This document shows positions 1 through 8,362 of a stretch of 64,000 bases of DNA, piece by piece; the first letter of the stretch is position 1; every line of letters begins with the position of its first letter. Location: NCBI GenBank assembly GCA_002928535.1, contig PERG01000005.1, positions 1-64,000 on the forward strand, given 5' to 3'. The notes under the pieces were generated by a model that searched no databases, was not told the origin of the DNA, and saw nothing but the letters and a program-made list of their open reading frames with translations. This DNA comes from Methylotenera sp. (GTDB lineage Bacteria > Pseudomonadota > Gammaproteobacteria > Burkholderiales > Methylophilaceae). The translations under genes were made by a program, and so were the position numbers.

Positions 1-69
1 AGTGTACTGCAAGTAGATTTACAGCTTTTTGTTAGATGAAGTACGGGAATTTATCAATTCTAATTGGAC

Positions 70-86
70 GCATCTATTAAAGATGC
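70..86 (-). terminator. possible hairpin terminator downstream of kdsB
   Basis: A 6-bp inverted repeat (GCATCT/AGATGC, loop ATTAA) lies just past the kdsB stop in its direction of transcription. The stem is short and no clear U-run follows, so this is a weak call. Confidence 0.25.
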
Positions 87-91
87 AGGTA

Positions 92-874
92 CTATATTGA
101 TTGCATTAAGTTTCTTACTTTTTCCAAGTCAGCTTGCGTATCCACTCCTGCTGCGGGCGCATGCGGTGTTACTGCAACCGCAATCTTGTGACCGTGATAT
201 AAAACCCGTAACTGCTCTAATGATTCAAGCTGTTCAATAGATGCAGGTTCTAAATGCGCATAGGCTTTTAAAAATTTAATGCGGTAAGCATAAATGCCAA
301 TATGACGGTACAAAGGTAGCCCAAAAGGCAAAACAGCATTGGCAAAACTATCACGTGGAAACGGGATTGGAGCGCGGCTAAAATATAAAGCATTATTTGC
401 AGCATCCAATACGACTTTGACAATATTAGGATTGATGAAGTCAGCTTGATTATCAATGGCATGACATGCGGTGGCCATCACAGCATCCTTACTATTCGCC
501 AATGCATTGGCTACTTCTATAATGAGCGAAGCTTCAATTAGAGGCTCGTCACCCTGCACGTTGACGACAATAGCATCTTCTGCCCAACCTTGATGTTGCG
601 CTACTTCAGCAATGCGATCTGTACCACTCATATGATTAGTACGCGTCATCACCGCTTGATGCCCGCGCTGCTTAAGAGTATCCAATATACGCTGGTCGTC
701 TGTTGCAATAATGACTTGCTTTGCACCGCTTAATTTTGCACGCTCTGCCACCCAAACCACCATAGGTTTACCAGCGATATCAAGCAGGGGCTTGCCTGGC
801 AAACGGGTGCTTGCATACCTGGCAGGAATCACCACATAAAAAGGGGTCGCCAAATTATTCAACCTCTTCGTCAT
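92..874 (-). CDS. kdsB: 3-deoxy-manno-octulosonate cytidylyltransferase
   Basis: Activates Kdo with CTP to CMP-Kdo, the cytoplasmic donor for the LPS inner core. The 260-residue protein shows the nucleotidyltransferase N-terminus [17 protein letters not shown] (about residues 14-30), ATDD near 58 and [11 protein letters not shown] near 105-115, all KdsB hallmarks, and is near the usual family length. The ATG at 874 gives about 13 extra N-terminal residues and a 20-bp overlap with the Trm112-like gene; an in-frame TTG at 853 would remove the overlap, so the start is uncertain. It is the last gene of the minus-strand envelope run and follows lpxK, whose pathway consumes Kdo. Confidence 0.96.
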   Translation of the reverse strand: MTKRLNNLATPFYVVIPARYASTRLPGKPLLDIAGKPMVVWVAERAKLSGAKQVIIATDDQRILDTLKQRGHQAVMTRTNHMSGTDRIAEVAQHQGWAEDAIVVNVQGDEPLIEASLIIEVANALANSKDAVMATACHAIDNQADFINPNIVKVVLDAANNALYFSRAPIPFPRDSFANAVLPFGLPLYRHIGIYAYRIKFLKAYAHLEPASIEQLESLEQLRVLYHGHKIAVAVTPHAPAAGVDTQADLEKVRNLMQSI

Positions 875-1040
875 CCGCTAATTTACGCGCCTCATCTTCC
901 AGCATCACTGGAATACCATCTTTGATGGGGTAAGCCAACCGTGCGGATTTTGAAATGAGCTCATTGGTTACCTTATTGTAGGTCAATGGGCCTTTGGTAA
1001 TCGGGCAGACTAAAATCTGCAAAAGTTTGGTATCCATCAT
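855..1040 (-). CDS. Trm112/YcaR-family small protein
   Basis: A short acidic-tailed protein of about 61 residues of the Trm112-like (UPF0434/YcaR) family, recognised by [14 protein letters not shown] near the N-terminus and [11 protein letters not shown] in the middle. Homologues lie between lpxK and kdsB in many proteobacteria. Their role is not settled; eukaryotic Trm112 activates methyltransferases. Only one of the usual zinc-ligand cysteines is visible (VCPITKG), so metal binding is doubtful. The start overlaps the lpxK stop as TGATG, which suggests translational coupling. A second ATG follows at once, so the exact initiator is ambiguous. Confidence 0.85.
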   Translation of the reverse strand: MMDTKLLQILVCPITKGPLTYNKVTNELISKSARLAYPIKDGIPVMLEDEARKLADDEEVE

Positions 1041-2035
1041 CACGGCCTTAATTTATTTAAGATAATTGTCATTAAATCATTTTTTATGGCGGCTTTCACC
1101 GGTAAAGCCCAAAAATGAGGCTTGGCAAAAGCTTGGCATTTCACTGCATCTTTTTCCGTCATCAGTACTATATCTGCTGAAGTCGAATTGAAATCGGATT
1201 CATTAAAAGCATAATGATCAGGAAACGCTTTACTTGTAAAGTGAATGCCCATTTGCATTAATTGCTGAAAAAAACGTTCTGGATTACCGATACCAGCTAC
1301 GGCTAACACTTGCTGATTGGCAAACGTTTGCGCGCCACAGGTTTTATAGGGTTCTTTAAGATTGAAAAAAGTATCTGCGACTAACTGCATATTTAATATG
1401 GGGACATTAACTATATTAATAGCGGTATTAAGCACACCGTTAACCACTACAGCATCAACCCGATTAAGTCTAGATGCGGGTTCACGTAGCGGACCGGCAG
1501 GTAACAATGCGCCATTCCCAAAACCTTTTGCGCCGTCAATCACCGCAACTTCAATATCACGCCGCAAACGATAATGCTGTAAACCATCATCACTAATAAT
1601 AATATTGCATTCAGGATGTGCACTTAATAATGCCTGACCAGCTAAGGTGCGGTTTGCATGAACATACACCGGGCATTGACTGCGTCTAGCAATCAACACT
1701 GGTTCATCACCTGCCTGTAGCGGGTCGCTATGAGCACTTACCGAGGCGGGAATTTCCGCTTTTCCGCCATAACCGCGGCTGATAACACCTGGCTTGAAAC
1801 CAGCTTGTTGCAATTGTTCAACTAACCAAATTACCAATGGCGTTTTGCCAGTACCGCCTACATTAATATTACCGACTACGACAACGGGCACGGGTAAGCG
1901 GTAGCTTTTGAACCAGCCCAAGTAATAGAAAAGTCTCCGAAAGGTAATTAGGCTGAGAAATAACCAAGAAATTGGCATTAATAGTAAATGCCAGCCCGTT
2001 AAAGAAAACCATTGTTTTTGCAGCCAGCTAGCCAT
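1040..2035 (-). CDS. lpxK: tetraacyldisaccharide 4'-kinase
   Basis: Inner-membrane-associated kinase that phosphorylates the 4' position of the lipid A precursor disaccharide to give lipid IVA. The N-terminus has a hydrophobic anchor (roughly residues 10-35). It is followed by a Walker A-type P-loop in [17 protein letters not shown], then ISRGYGGKA and DDGLQH motifs typical of LpxK. The ATG at 2035 is preferred; an in-frame TTG at 2047 directly abuts the msbA stop. Lying between msbA and the Trm112-like gene, it belongs to the lipid A/Kdo part of the run: LpxK makes lipid IVA, Kdo is added from CMP-Kdo, and MsbA flips the product. Confidence 0.95.
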   Translation of the reverse strand: MASWLQKQWFSLTGWHLLLMPISWLFLSLITFRRLFYYLGWFKSYRLPVPVVVVGNINVGGTGKTPLVIWLVEQLQQAGFKPGVISRGYGGKAEIPASVSAHSDPLQAGDEPVLIARRSQCPVYVHANRTLAGQALLSAHPECNIIISDDGLQHYRLRRDIEVAVIDGAKGFGNGALLPAGPLREPASRLNRVDAVVVNGVLNTAINIVNVPILNMQLVADTFFNLKEPYKTCGAQTFANQQVLAVAGIGNPERFFQQLMQMGIHFTSKAFPDHYAFNESDFNSTSADIVLMTEKDAVKCQAFAKPHFWALPVKAAIKNDLMTIILNKLRP

Positions 2036-2047
2036 AAGTTTCAGCAA

Positions 2048-3805
2048 TCAGCTAAATTGTTTTTGATACAACTTGGCATAATGGCCCTCATGTCGAATCA
2101 GCTCATCATGCGTGCCGCTTTCGACAATCCGGCCCTGCTCCATGACCATGATGCGATCTGCATTTTCAATAGTACTCAAGCGATGCGCGATGACAATACT
2201 GGTGCGGTTTTCCATTAGTGTATCTAATGCGGCCTGCACATGCTGTTCGGATTCGGTATCTAATGCCGAAGTGGCTTCATCCAACAACAAAATCGGCGCA
2301 TTTTTTAAAATTGCACGTGCAATTGCCAAGCGTTGACGCTGGCCACCGGATAGGCGCACACCACGATCGCCGATTTCACTTTGCAAGCCATCCGGCAACT
2401 GCTGAATAAAGTCCCAGGCATGTGCCGCGATCGCTGCTTTGATGACATCTTCTTCACTAGAATTCCGCAATACACCATAAGCAATATTGTTGAATACCGT
2501 GTCATTAAACAAAATGACATCTTGGCTGACCAATGAAAATTGCTCGCGCAAATTAGCCAGGGGTAAGGAGCGAATATCCACCCCATCCAAAAGCACCTGA
2601 CCTTGTTGCAACTCATAAAAGCGTGGTAGCAGATTCACCATAGTAGTTTTACCACCGCCAGAACGCCCTACTAAGGCCAGTTTTTCGCCGGGCTTGATAG
2701 TGAAACTGATGTCATTCAAAGCTGGTCGTTTTGCATTTTCATACGTGAGGCTTACATGCCTAAACTCGATATCACCCTGACTACGGCTGAGGGTTTTGTC
2801 CCCCTCGTCCACTTCTGGCGTAACATCGATCACACCGAATACACTTTGTGCTGCCGCCAGTGCAACTTGGATTTCTTCATTCATTGACGTTAAGTCTTTA
2901 ATAGGTTTGATGAGCATAAGCAAAGCTCCAACGAATGCCGCGAATTCACCTGCACTGAATCGACCGACAGCGTAATACACCACCAAACCCAAAGCTACAG
3001 CCGCCAGCAATTCAACCACCATGCTATTCAAGCCGGAAAAGCGGGCCAAACGCAATTGCATCTGCCGATTTTTCGCTGCAACTTTAGCAAAGCGATCGAT
3101 TTCATATTGTGAAGCGCCAAAAATTTTGACGATACGCTGGCCTGAAATCGCCTCTTCGGCTGCTTTAGTCATTTCACCAATAGACTCTTGTACATACTTC
3201 CCGGTATTGCGTAATCTGGGCGTCATGCTGCTTAAAAAGAGTGCCATTAATGGCGCCACTAAGGCAAAAATCAGCGTCAACCGCCAATCCAGGTACAACA
3301 TATAACCAATGATACCGACTGCAGTGAGTGAATCGCGTACCAATGTTAAAGCGGACCGCGTCGCGGCGCTAGACATCTGCTCGGCATCGTAAGTGAGCTT
3401 GGATACGACGATGCCAGCCGATTCATTATCGAAAAAGCTCACAGGCAAGGTCATCAGTTTACGGAATGCATCACCACGTAAGTCCTCCACTACGTGACGA
3501 GAGACCCAGCGCATGGCATATCCCGAGATAAAGCCTGCCAATGCTCGTATCGCCATCAGGCCGAATAACATAAGCGGTAGATAAGTGATCTTGTCAGGAC
3601 TTTGCTTGACGAAGCCTTCATCCGTGACCTGCTTGATCGTCGCGAGGAATGCTGTGTTAGTGGCAGACAAGACGATTAAGGCTAATACACTGAAGAAAAA
3701 TACGGTTTTATAGTGCCAGGCATATTTGAAGAGCCTGATATAAAGTTGTTTGGCATTAGGAATATGCGTTGACCTAGCCTTAGCTTTTCGTGCGGATCTG
3801 GACAT
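2048..3805 (-). CDS. msbA: lipid A export ABC transporter MsbA
   Basis: Homodimeric ABC exporter half-transporter that flips core-lipid A across the inner membrane. The 585 residues comprise a six-helix transmembrane domain (about 25-330) and an ATPase domain (about 345-585) with Walker A GRSGGGKTT, signature LSGGQRQR, Walker B ILLLDEATSALD and the switch histidine in IVIAHRLST. The length matches E. coli MsbA (582). It is transcribed after exbD across a 76-bp gap containing a GC-rich hairpin, and is followed immediately by lpxK. Confidence 0.95.
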   Translation of the reverse strand: MSRSARKAKARSTHIPNAKQLYIRLFKYAWHYKTVFFFSVLALIVLSATNTAFLATIKQVTDEGFVKQSPDKITYLPLMLFGLMAIRALAGFISGYAMRWVSRHVVEDLRGDAFRKLMTLPVSFFDNESAGIVVSKLTYDAEQMSSAATRSALTLVRDSLTAVGIIGYMLYLDWRLTLIFALVAPLMALFLSSMTPRLRNTGKYVQESIGEMTKAAEEAISGQRIVKIFGASQYEIDRFAKVAAKNRQMQLRLARFSGLNSMVVELLAAVALGLVVYYAVGRFSAGEFAAFVGALLMLIKPIKDLTSMNEEIQVALAAAQSVFGVIDVTPEVDEGDKTLSRSQGDIEFRHVSLTYENAKRPALNDISFTIKPGEKLALVGRSGGGKTTMVNLLPRFYELQQGQVLLDGVDIRSLPLANLREQFSLVSQDVILFNDTVFNNIAYGVLRNSSEEDVIKAAIAAHAWDFIQQLPDGLQSEIGDRGVRLSGGQRQRLAIARAILKNAPILLLDEATSALDTESEQHVQAALDTLMENRTSIVIAHRLSTIENADRIMVMEQGRIVESGTHDELIRHEGHYAKLYQKQFS

Positions 3806-3818
3806 AATTAAAGTTGAA

Positions 3819-3843
3819 CAGGGCCCAAAGAGTTCAGGCCCTG
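3819..3843 (-). terminator. GC-rich hairpin between exbD and msbA
   Basis: A perfect 7-bp inverted repeat (CAGGGCC/GGCCCTG, 11-nt loop). Read on the minus strand it is followed by a loosely T-rich stretch before the msbA start. It could attenuate read-through from exbBD or stabilise a processed 3' end; the U-run is too poor for a confident terminator. Confidence 0.35.
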
Positions 3844-3881
3844 ATACGGTAGATTGAAAAGCATAATGAGCGAATTAGAAA

Positions 3882-4304
3882 TTATGGGCCCGATTTGACT
3901 TGAGTGGCAAAGGTAATATGGGTATAACCTGCCACGCGTGATGCTTCCATCACATTCACCACGGATTGGTGCGTAGTATTTGCATCAGCATTAATAATAA
4001 TCGTTGGCTCTTTGCCGCCATTTGCTGCAGCTTGCAACGCAGCACTAATCGACGAAACTGATTTATCCGCTACTTCCTTACCATTCACCACATATTTACC
4101 CGTGGTATCGATCCCCACTTCAATTGTTAAAGGTTTATCTTGCGGTGCATTGGCTTCGGCAGTCGGTAGATTGATTTGCAATTCGCTGGTACGCGAAAAT
4201 GTCGCACTCACGACTAGAAAAATGATGATGACTAAAAGCACATCGATCAACGGCACGAGATTCATTTCGAGATCTTCGTGGCGTTTTCCACGCTGAAAAT
4301 TCAT
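3882..4304 (-). CDS. exbD: ExbD/TolR-family biopolymer transport protein
   Basis: Proton-channel subunit partnering ExbB. The 140-residue protein has a short basic cytoplasmic N-terminus, one transmembrane helix (about 16-38) carrying the conserved Asp in LVPLIDVLLVIIIFL, and a periplasmic domain. A good AAGGAA ribosome-binding site lies just upstream, outside the palindromic element at 4322-4425. No tonB or tolA is adjacent; in many betaproteobacteria an exbBD pair sits in this comEC-msbA-lpxK context and its client is not obvious. Confidence 0.92.
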   Translation of the reverse strand: MNFQRGKRHEDLEMNLVPLIDVLLVIIIFLVVSATFSRTSELQINLPTAEANAPQDKPLTIEVGIDTTGKYVVNGKEVADKSVSSISAALQAAANGGKEPTIIINADANTTHQSVVNVMEASRVAGYTHITFATQVKSGP

Positions 4305-4321
4305 GTCTGTTCCTTATAATG

Positions 4322-4425
4322 AATTCGTATTCAAATCAGATTAAGTCGAGGCGCTTTTACGAAGACAGTACATAGGGTACGGCAAGTAAAAGCAACAAAG
4401 GATTAATTTGACTTCAAAACGAATT
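4322..4425 (-). repeat. palindromic intergenic element, copy A (exbB|exbD)
   Basis: A 104-bp long inverted repeat filling most of the exbB-exbD gap. The outer 7 bp (AATTCGT/ACGAATT) pair perfectly, and the arms continue complementary with scattered mismatches over about 40 bp, including GCTTTTAC/GTAAAAGC near the tip. The centre (4360-4386) contains CGAAGACAGTAC and GTACGGCAAG, a core shared with the copy at 8259-8362. One end lies inside the exbB TAA stop codon (4424-4426). The arm sequence differs from the other copies, but each copy is complementary to itself. Confidence 0.75.
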
Positions 4426-5029
4426 ACTTCCGTTCGCCGTGAAGAATTTCTACTAGCTTGATTGCCTGCTGCTCCATATCCACCAGCAAACCATCCACTT
4501 TAGAACGGAAATAGCGGTAAGCAATCATGGCTGGCACCGCAACAACGATACCGGCAGCCGTATTGTATAAAGCGACTGAAATACCACGCGCGAACTGAGC
4601 CACGTCATGTCCTGTAGAAGTAAACGCGCCGAATAGTTCCACCATACCGATGACGGTACCGAGCAACCCTAACAAAGGCGCTACTGTAGCGATCGTGCCT
4701 AATGTAGTCAGATATTTTTCTAGTTGATGTGCAACAGCACGACCGGTTTCTTCAATGGCCTCTTTGGTGATTTCACGTGAGCTTTTGGCATTCGCTAATG
4801 CACTGGCGAACACTTGGCCTAGTAAAGAATGTTGTTCCAAACGGCTAATCGTTTCCTTAGTCACGCCGCCCTTAGCAAGCCAGGTTTGCACTTCAGGTAA
4901 TAGATTTTTTGGGTTCACAACGCTTTCACGCAATGCGAAGAAACGCTCACCAATAATCGCTAGCGCGACAACAGATGCAATGATAAGCGGCCAGATCGGC
5001 CAACCAGCCGCTAAAATAATTTGCCACAC
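4424..5029 (-). CDS. exbB: ExbB/TolQ/MotA-family proton channel protein
   Basis: Inner-membrane subunit that forms the pentameric proton channel with ExbD and powers outer-membrane processes. The 201 residues include three predicted helices: about 8-28, then a pair around 105-130 and 150-172 in the conserved MotA/TolQ/ExbB domain, with APLLGLLGTVIGM and AAGIVVAVPAMIAY motifs. Translation appears to start at GTG (5029). It is separated from exbD by palindromic element copy A, whose edge overlaps the stop codon. The 139-bp gap upstream to comEC holds a hairpin (5076-5098) without a T-run. Confidence 0.93.
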   Translation of the reverse strand: MWQIILAAGWPIWPLIIASVVALAIIGERFFALRESVVNPKNLLPEVQTWLAKGGVTKETISRLEQHSLLGQVFASALANAKSSREITKEAIEETGRAVAHQLEKYLTTLGTIATVAPLLGLLGTVIGMVELFGAFTSTGHDVAQFARGISVALYNTAAGIVVAVPAMIAYRYFRSKVDGLLVDMEQQAIKLVEILHGERK

Positions 5030-5168
5030 GGTGCAACTCCCTAAAATTCAAAATGACGATTTAATTCGATGTTACGCAGGGCTTAATTTATCCCTGCGAT
5101 ACTTTAGCCTGTAGCGCACTTTTGGGCAAGCGCCTTTGCTGTTAGCCAAGCCAGTCTTATTGTGATAA

Positions 5169-7565
5169 TTAATCTGTGGCGTCATGCCAGTATCGTTTTT
5201 GTTGTGTCCGCCAATCAGCTATTTTAATTTGGCCCGCTTGCGCATTAAACTGTAATTGAACAGCACCATGTGCATCTGAACGATAGATTCGACTCCCTAA
5301 CGCTTGGTATCTATTCACGATGAGGGGTTTCGGATGCCCAAACCGGTTCAAATAGCCTACCGTGAACAGGCTGACTTGCGGTTGTACAGCCGCAATAAAA
5401 TCCGGCATAGAAGAAGTCTTGCTGCCGTGATGTGGCACAACGAGCACATCACTTCTCAAGCTATTTGGATAAGCAGCTGATAATTGCGATTCTGCTGCTT
5501 TTTCGATATCGCCCGTTAACAGCATACTACCGGCTCGACTAGTGATTTTTAGCACGCAACTGCGATCATTATCTTTCAGGTTTTCTTCCGCATAGCTTTC
5601 TAAAACGGGATGCAATACCTCAAACCGTACGCCATCCCATTGCCAATGCTGCCCGGCAAAACAGCGCTGCCTTGCCAATTTGAGAGACGGTTGCAATGAG
5701 GGCTCAAACGAGGTTAAAAGCCAATCAACCGGTACTTGTGTTAATACAGACTGCATACCGCCGCTATGATCATTATCATCGTGACTCACTAGAAATGCAT
5801 CTAGATTCTGGATGCCTTCACCGCGTAAAAAGGGCACTATGATGCGGCTACCGGCATCATTCTGCGCACTGTATTGCGGCCCCGCATCGTAAAGCAAAGC
5901 ATGTGTCGCCGTTTGCACTACCACGCTTAAACCTTGGCCCACATCCAAAACCGTCACTTTCATATCGCCAATAACTGGTTTAACGGGCGCAATCAGAAAC
6001 ATCGGTAGAAAACCAAGCAATCCAAACCAGCGCAGTGGCCAACCGCGCGGCAATAGCAGCCAAATCAAACCCAGCATTGCGGGCAATAAAGTCCAGCTCG
6101 GCGGCGCTTGTTGTTGCCAGACAGCGATAGATGACTGATCCAGCCATTTCAATGCCCACATGCCAGAAGATAAAATTTCATGGGCGAATATGATTAACGT
6201 ATCGATATGGAGGAAGCTACCCAGCAAAGCCAATGGCGTCACGACAAAGCTGATCAAGGGGATTGCCAATGCATTGGCTACGGGAGAAATAATGGACACC
6301 TGGTTAAACATAATGAGCAGTAGCGGCAGCATGCCGATCGTCACAACCCACTGTGTTTTAATGGCCACACGCAACCAATTTTCCTGGCCAACCCGCGCAC
6401 TTAGAGCATATGCCAATATTGCAACCGCGCCGAACGATAACCAAAACCCCGCGGAGATGACGGCCCAAGGATCGAACAACACCACAACCATTAACGCCAT
6501 TGCCAACACTTGGGAAATGGCTACCTGACGACCAGACCAAAACACCACGGCAAAAACAATAAGCATATAAAGTGTACGCTGGGTAGGCACAGAGAACCCG
6601 GCAATCAAGGCATATAACAATGCAATAACCACACCAGCCAAAGTTGCAGCTTTGCGCGTTGGCAGATGCATCACCAATGTGGGAATGCGTCGCCAGCAAT
6701 AACTTACGATTAGGAATGTTAGACCAGACAGCATCGTAATATGCAGCCCGGAAATACTCATCAAATGCGTGGTGCCCGTATGCAAAAACACTTGCCAGTC
6801 ATCTTGTGTGATGCTGCTATCATCGCCCATGACCAAGGCCTGAATCACGCCGCTATAAGGCCGGGCTTTTAAAACATTTCCGATATGCTGCCGGATATAT
6901 TCACGCAAGCGCTCCAGTACATATTTTGGCTGATAGACCATTGCGCTTAATCTATCTTGACGGCCTTTATTTTTGATGCTACCCGTGGCGCGAATATTCT
7001 CTGCCAATGCCCAGGCTTCAAAATCAAACCCATGTGGGTTGACTGTGCCATGCGGGCGTTTTAAACGCACAACTAATTGCCAACGCTCACCTGCATGAAA
7101 GTTGAGTTGTGCCTTGGCTAGCTGACTTAAGGCTTCGGGATTGGCAAAAAAATCCTGATAGTGATTCAAACTGACATGGCTAGGAACGATGGCATTTGGG
7201 GTTAATACTTTTTCTATGTCAAAACGAAAACGTGTACCACGTTCTGTAATTTCCGGCACGCTGGCAACGACACCTACTACCTCAATAGTTTTCTGCTGCC
7301 ATTGATGAGGTAGCTCATCAGCCATTCGCCAGTTAGCCATGCTAGTTGCCCAGCAAATGCCAACCAGAAAAGCCAGCAGGCTAGTCCTTAAGTAGCTTAA
7401 CCAAGGCTTTTGTTGGAGACATGTAGAAATGTGATGAGAATAACGGGAAGCCAGCAATAGGATAATCGTTACAATCAGTACGCCAAGGCAGGGAGTGCTG
7501 GGTAAAGAAGCTTGCTGCTGCACACTCCAGCACCCCAATACCAGCATCAGCGCAGCCAGGATCAT
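5169..7565 (-). CDS. comEC: DNA internalization competence protein ComEC/Rec2
   Basis: Polytopic inner-membrane channel for single-stranded DNA uptake during natural transformation. The 798-residue protein shows an N-terminal hydrophobic/OB-like region (1-200), the competence domain with THLMSISGLHITML and many membrane helices (about 225-500), and a C-terminal metallo-beta-lactamase-fold domain with SHDDNDHSGG and VVPHHGSK. The length is normal for the full three-domain form. With type IV pilus genes elsewhere in the window, this fits a transformation-capable cell, although no other com gene is here. It follows lolD by 16 bp. Confidence 0.94.
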   Translation of the reverse strand: MILAALMLVLGCWSVQQQASLPSTPCLGVLIVTIILLLASRYSHHISTCLQQKPWLSYLRTSLLAFLVGICWATSMANWRMADELPHQWQQKTIEVVGVVASVPEITERGTRFRFDIEKVLTPNAIVPSHVSLNHYQDFFANPEALSQLAKAQLNFHAGERWQLVVRLKRPHGTVNPHGFDFEAWALAENIRATGSIKNKGRQDRLSAMVYQPKYVLERLREYIRQHIGNVLKARPYSGVIQALVMGDDSSITQDDWQVFLHTGTTHLMSISGLHITMLSGLTFLIVSYCWRRIPTLVMHLPTRKAATLAGVVIALLYALIAGFSVPTQRTLYMLIVFAVVFWSGRQVAISQVLAMALMVVVLFDPWAVISAGFWLSFGAVAILAYALSARVGQENWLRVAIKTQWVVTIGMLPLLLIMFNQVSIISPVANALAIPLISFVVTPLALLGSFLHIDTLIIFAHEILSSGMWALKWLDQSSIAVWQQQAPPSWTLLPAMLGLIWLLLPRGWPLRWFGLLGFLPMFLIAPVKPVIGDMKVTVLDVGQGLSVVVQTATHALLYDAGPQYSAQNDAGSRIIVPFLRGEGIQNLDAFLVSHDDNDHSGGMQSVLTQVPVDWLLTSFEPSLQPSLKLARQRCFAGQHWQWDGVRFEVLHPVLESYAEENLKDNDRSCVLKITSRAGSMLLTGDIEKAAESQLSAAYPNSLRSDVLVVPHHGSKTSSMPDFIAAVQPQVSLFTVGYLNRFGHPKPLIVNRYQALGSRIYRSDAHGAVQLQFNAQAGQIKIADWRTQQKRYWHDATD

Positions 7566-7581
7566 GGAGGACTAAAGCGTG

Positions 7582-8256
7582 TTAGATTTGCTCGAGTTGA
7601 CCGTCAACTAGCCGGTAACGGCGCTGCATCTTTTGAGCCAGCTCTGCATCATGGGTTACCACCACCAGGCTTAACTGTTGCGACTGATTCATTTCCAGCA
7701 GTAAATCAAATACCGCATGCGCGGTGTGACGGTCCAGATTGCCGGTAGGCTCATCCGCAAGAATACATTGCGGCTGCGTGACTAACGCGCGCGCCACGGC
7801 CGCACGCTGACGCTCCCCACCAGAAAGCTCGCCTGGCATATGCTCCAGCCGGTGTTTCAAACCTACTTTTGTAAGCGTTTCTGCTGCCATGGTAAGTGCT
7901 TGCTCGCGCGGCAAACGGCGAATTAGCAATGGCATCGCCACATTTTCCAGCGCAGTGAATTCCGGCAGTAAATGATGAAACTGGTAGACAAAACCAAGTG
8001 ATTGATTACGCAATTGGCCTTTTTTTGTTTCGTTCAATGTAGCCAGGTTTTGGTCCAGAATGTGCACTTCACCTTTACTCGGCACATCCAGGCCACCCAA
8101 CAAATGTAGCAACGTACTTTTCCCAGACCCGGAAGTACCGACAATCGCTACCTGCTCACCAGCATTGATGTTCAAATCGATGCCATTTAGCACGGCGACT
8201 TCCAGCCCTTGATAGGTTTTATGGAGTGCGCTGCAAGAAACAATACTATCAGCCAT
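7582..8256 (-). CDS. lolD: lipoprotein-releasing system ATP-binding protein LolD
   Basis: ATPase of the Lol ABC transporter that extracts outer-membrane lipoproteins from the inner membrane for LolA. The 224 residues carry Walker [14 protein letters not shown], the LolD-type GGLDVPSKG, signature LSGGERQR and Walker [12 protein letters not shown]. The ATG at 8256 lies only 2 bp past the end of the palindromic element, and no Shine-Dalgarno stronger than AGAAA is visible. Its initiation region is therefore made from the element's arm. Confidence 0.95.
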   Translation of the reverse strand: MADSIVSCSALHKTYQGLEVAVLNGIDLNINAGEQVAIVGTSGSGKSTLLHLLGGLDVPSKGEVHILDQNLATLNETKKGQLRNQSLGFVYQFHHLLPEFTALENVAMPLLIRRLPREQALTMAAETLTKVGLKHRLEHMPGELSGGERQRAAVARALVTQPQCILADEPTGNLDRHTAHAVFDLLLEMNQSQQLSLVVVTHDAELAQKMQRRYRLVDGQLEQI

Positions 8257-8258
8257 AC

Positions 8259-8362
8259 AATTTCATTTCTAAGTTAATGATGACGCGGAGACAAGCCGAA
8301 GACAGTGCTATAGCACGGCAAGGTGCAGTCAACAATGTCAGCGTTGATTTAGAAATGAAATT
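8259..8362 (-). repeat. palindromic intergenic element, copy B (lolC|lolD)
   Basis: A 104-bp inverted repeat occupying essentially the whole lolC-lolD gap. The terminal 14 bp (AATTTCATTTCTAA and its complement) are perfect, followed by about 12 more positions that are mostly paired or G-T wobble, with a tip GTGC-TATA-GCAC. The core at 8297-8322 (CGAAGACAGTGC, GCACGGCAAG) matches copy A. One end falls inside the lolC stop codon (8361-8363). The other stops 2 bp short of the lolD ATG, so the element would fold over the lolD start. Confidence 0.8.

Noticed and set aside
2305..2616. 103-codon minus-strand ORF inside msbA
   Set aside because: It lies in another frame of an intact, strongly conserved gene with no start signals; like the many other overlapping frames in the window it is a shadow.
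6358..6699. 113-codon minus-strand ORF inside comEC
   Set aside because: An alternative frame of comEC with low-complexity Cys/Gly-rich composition and no recognisable domain.
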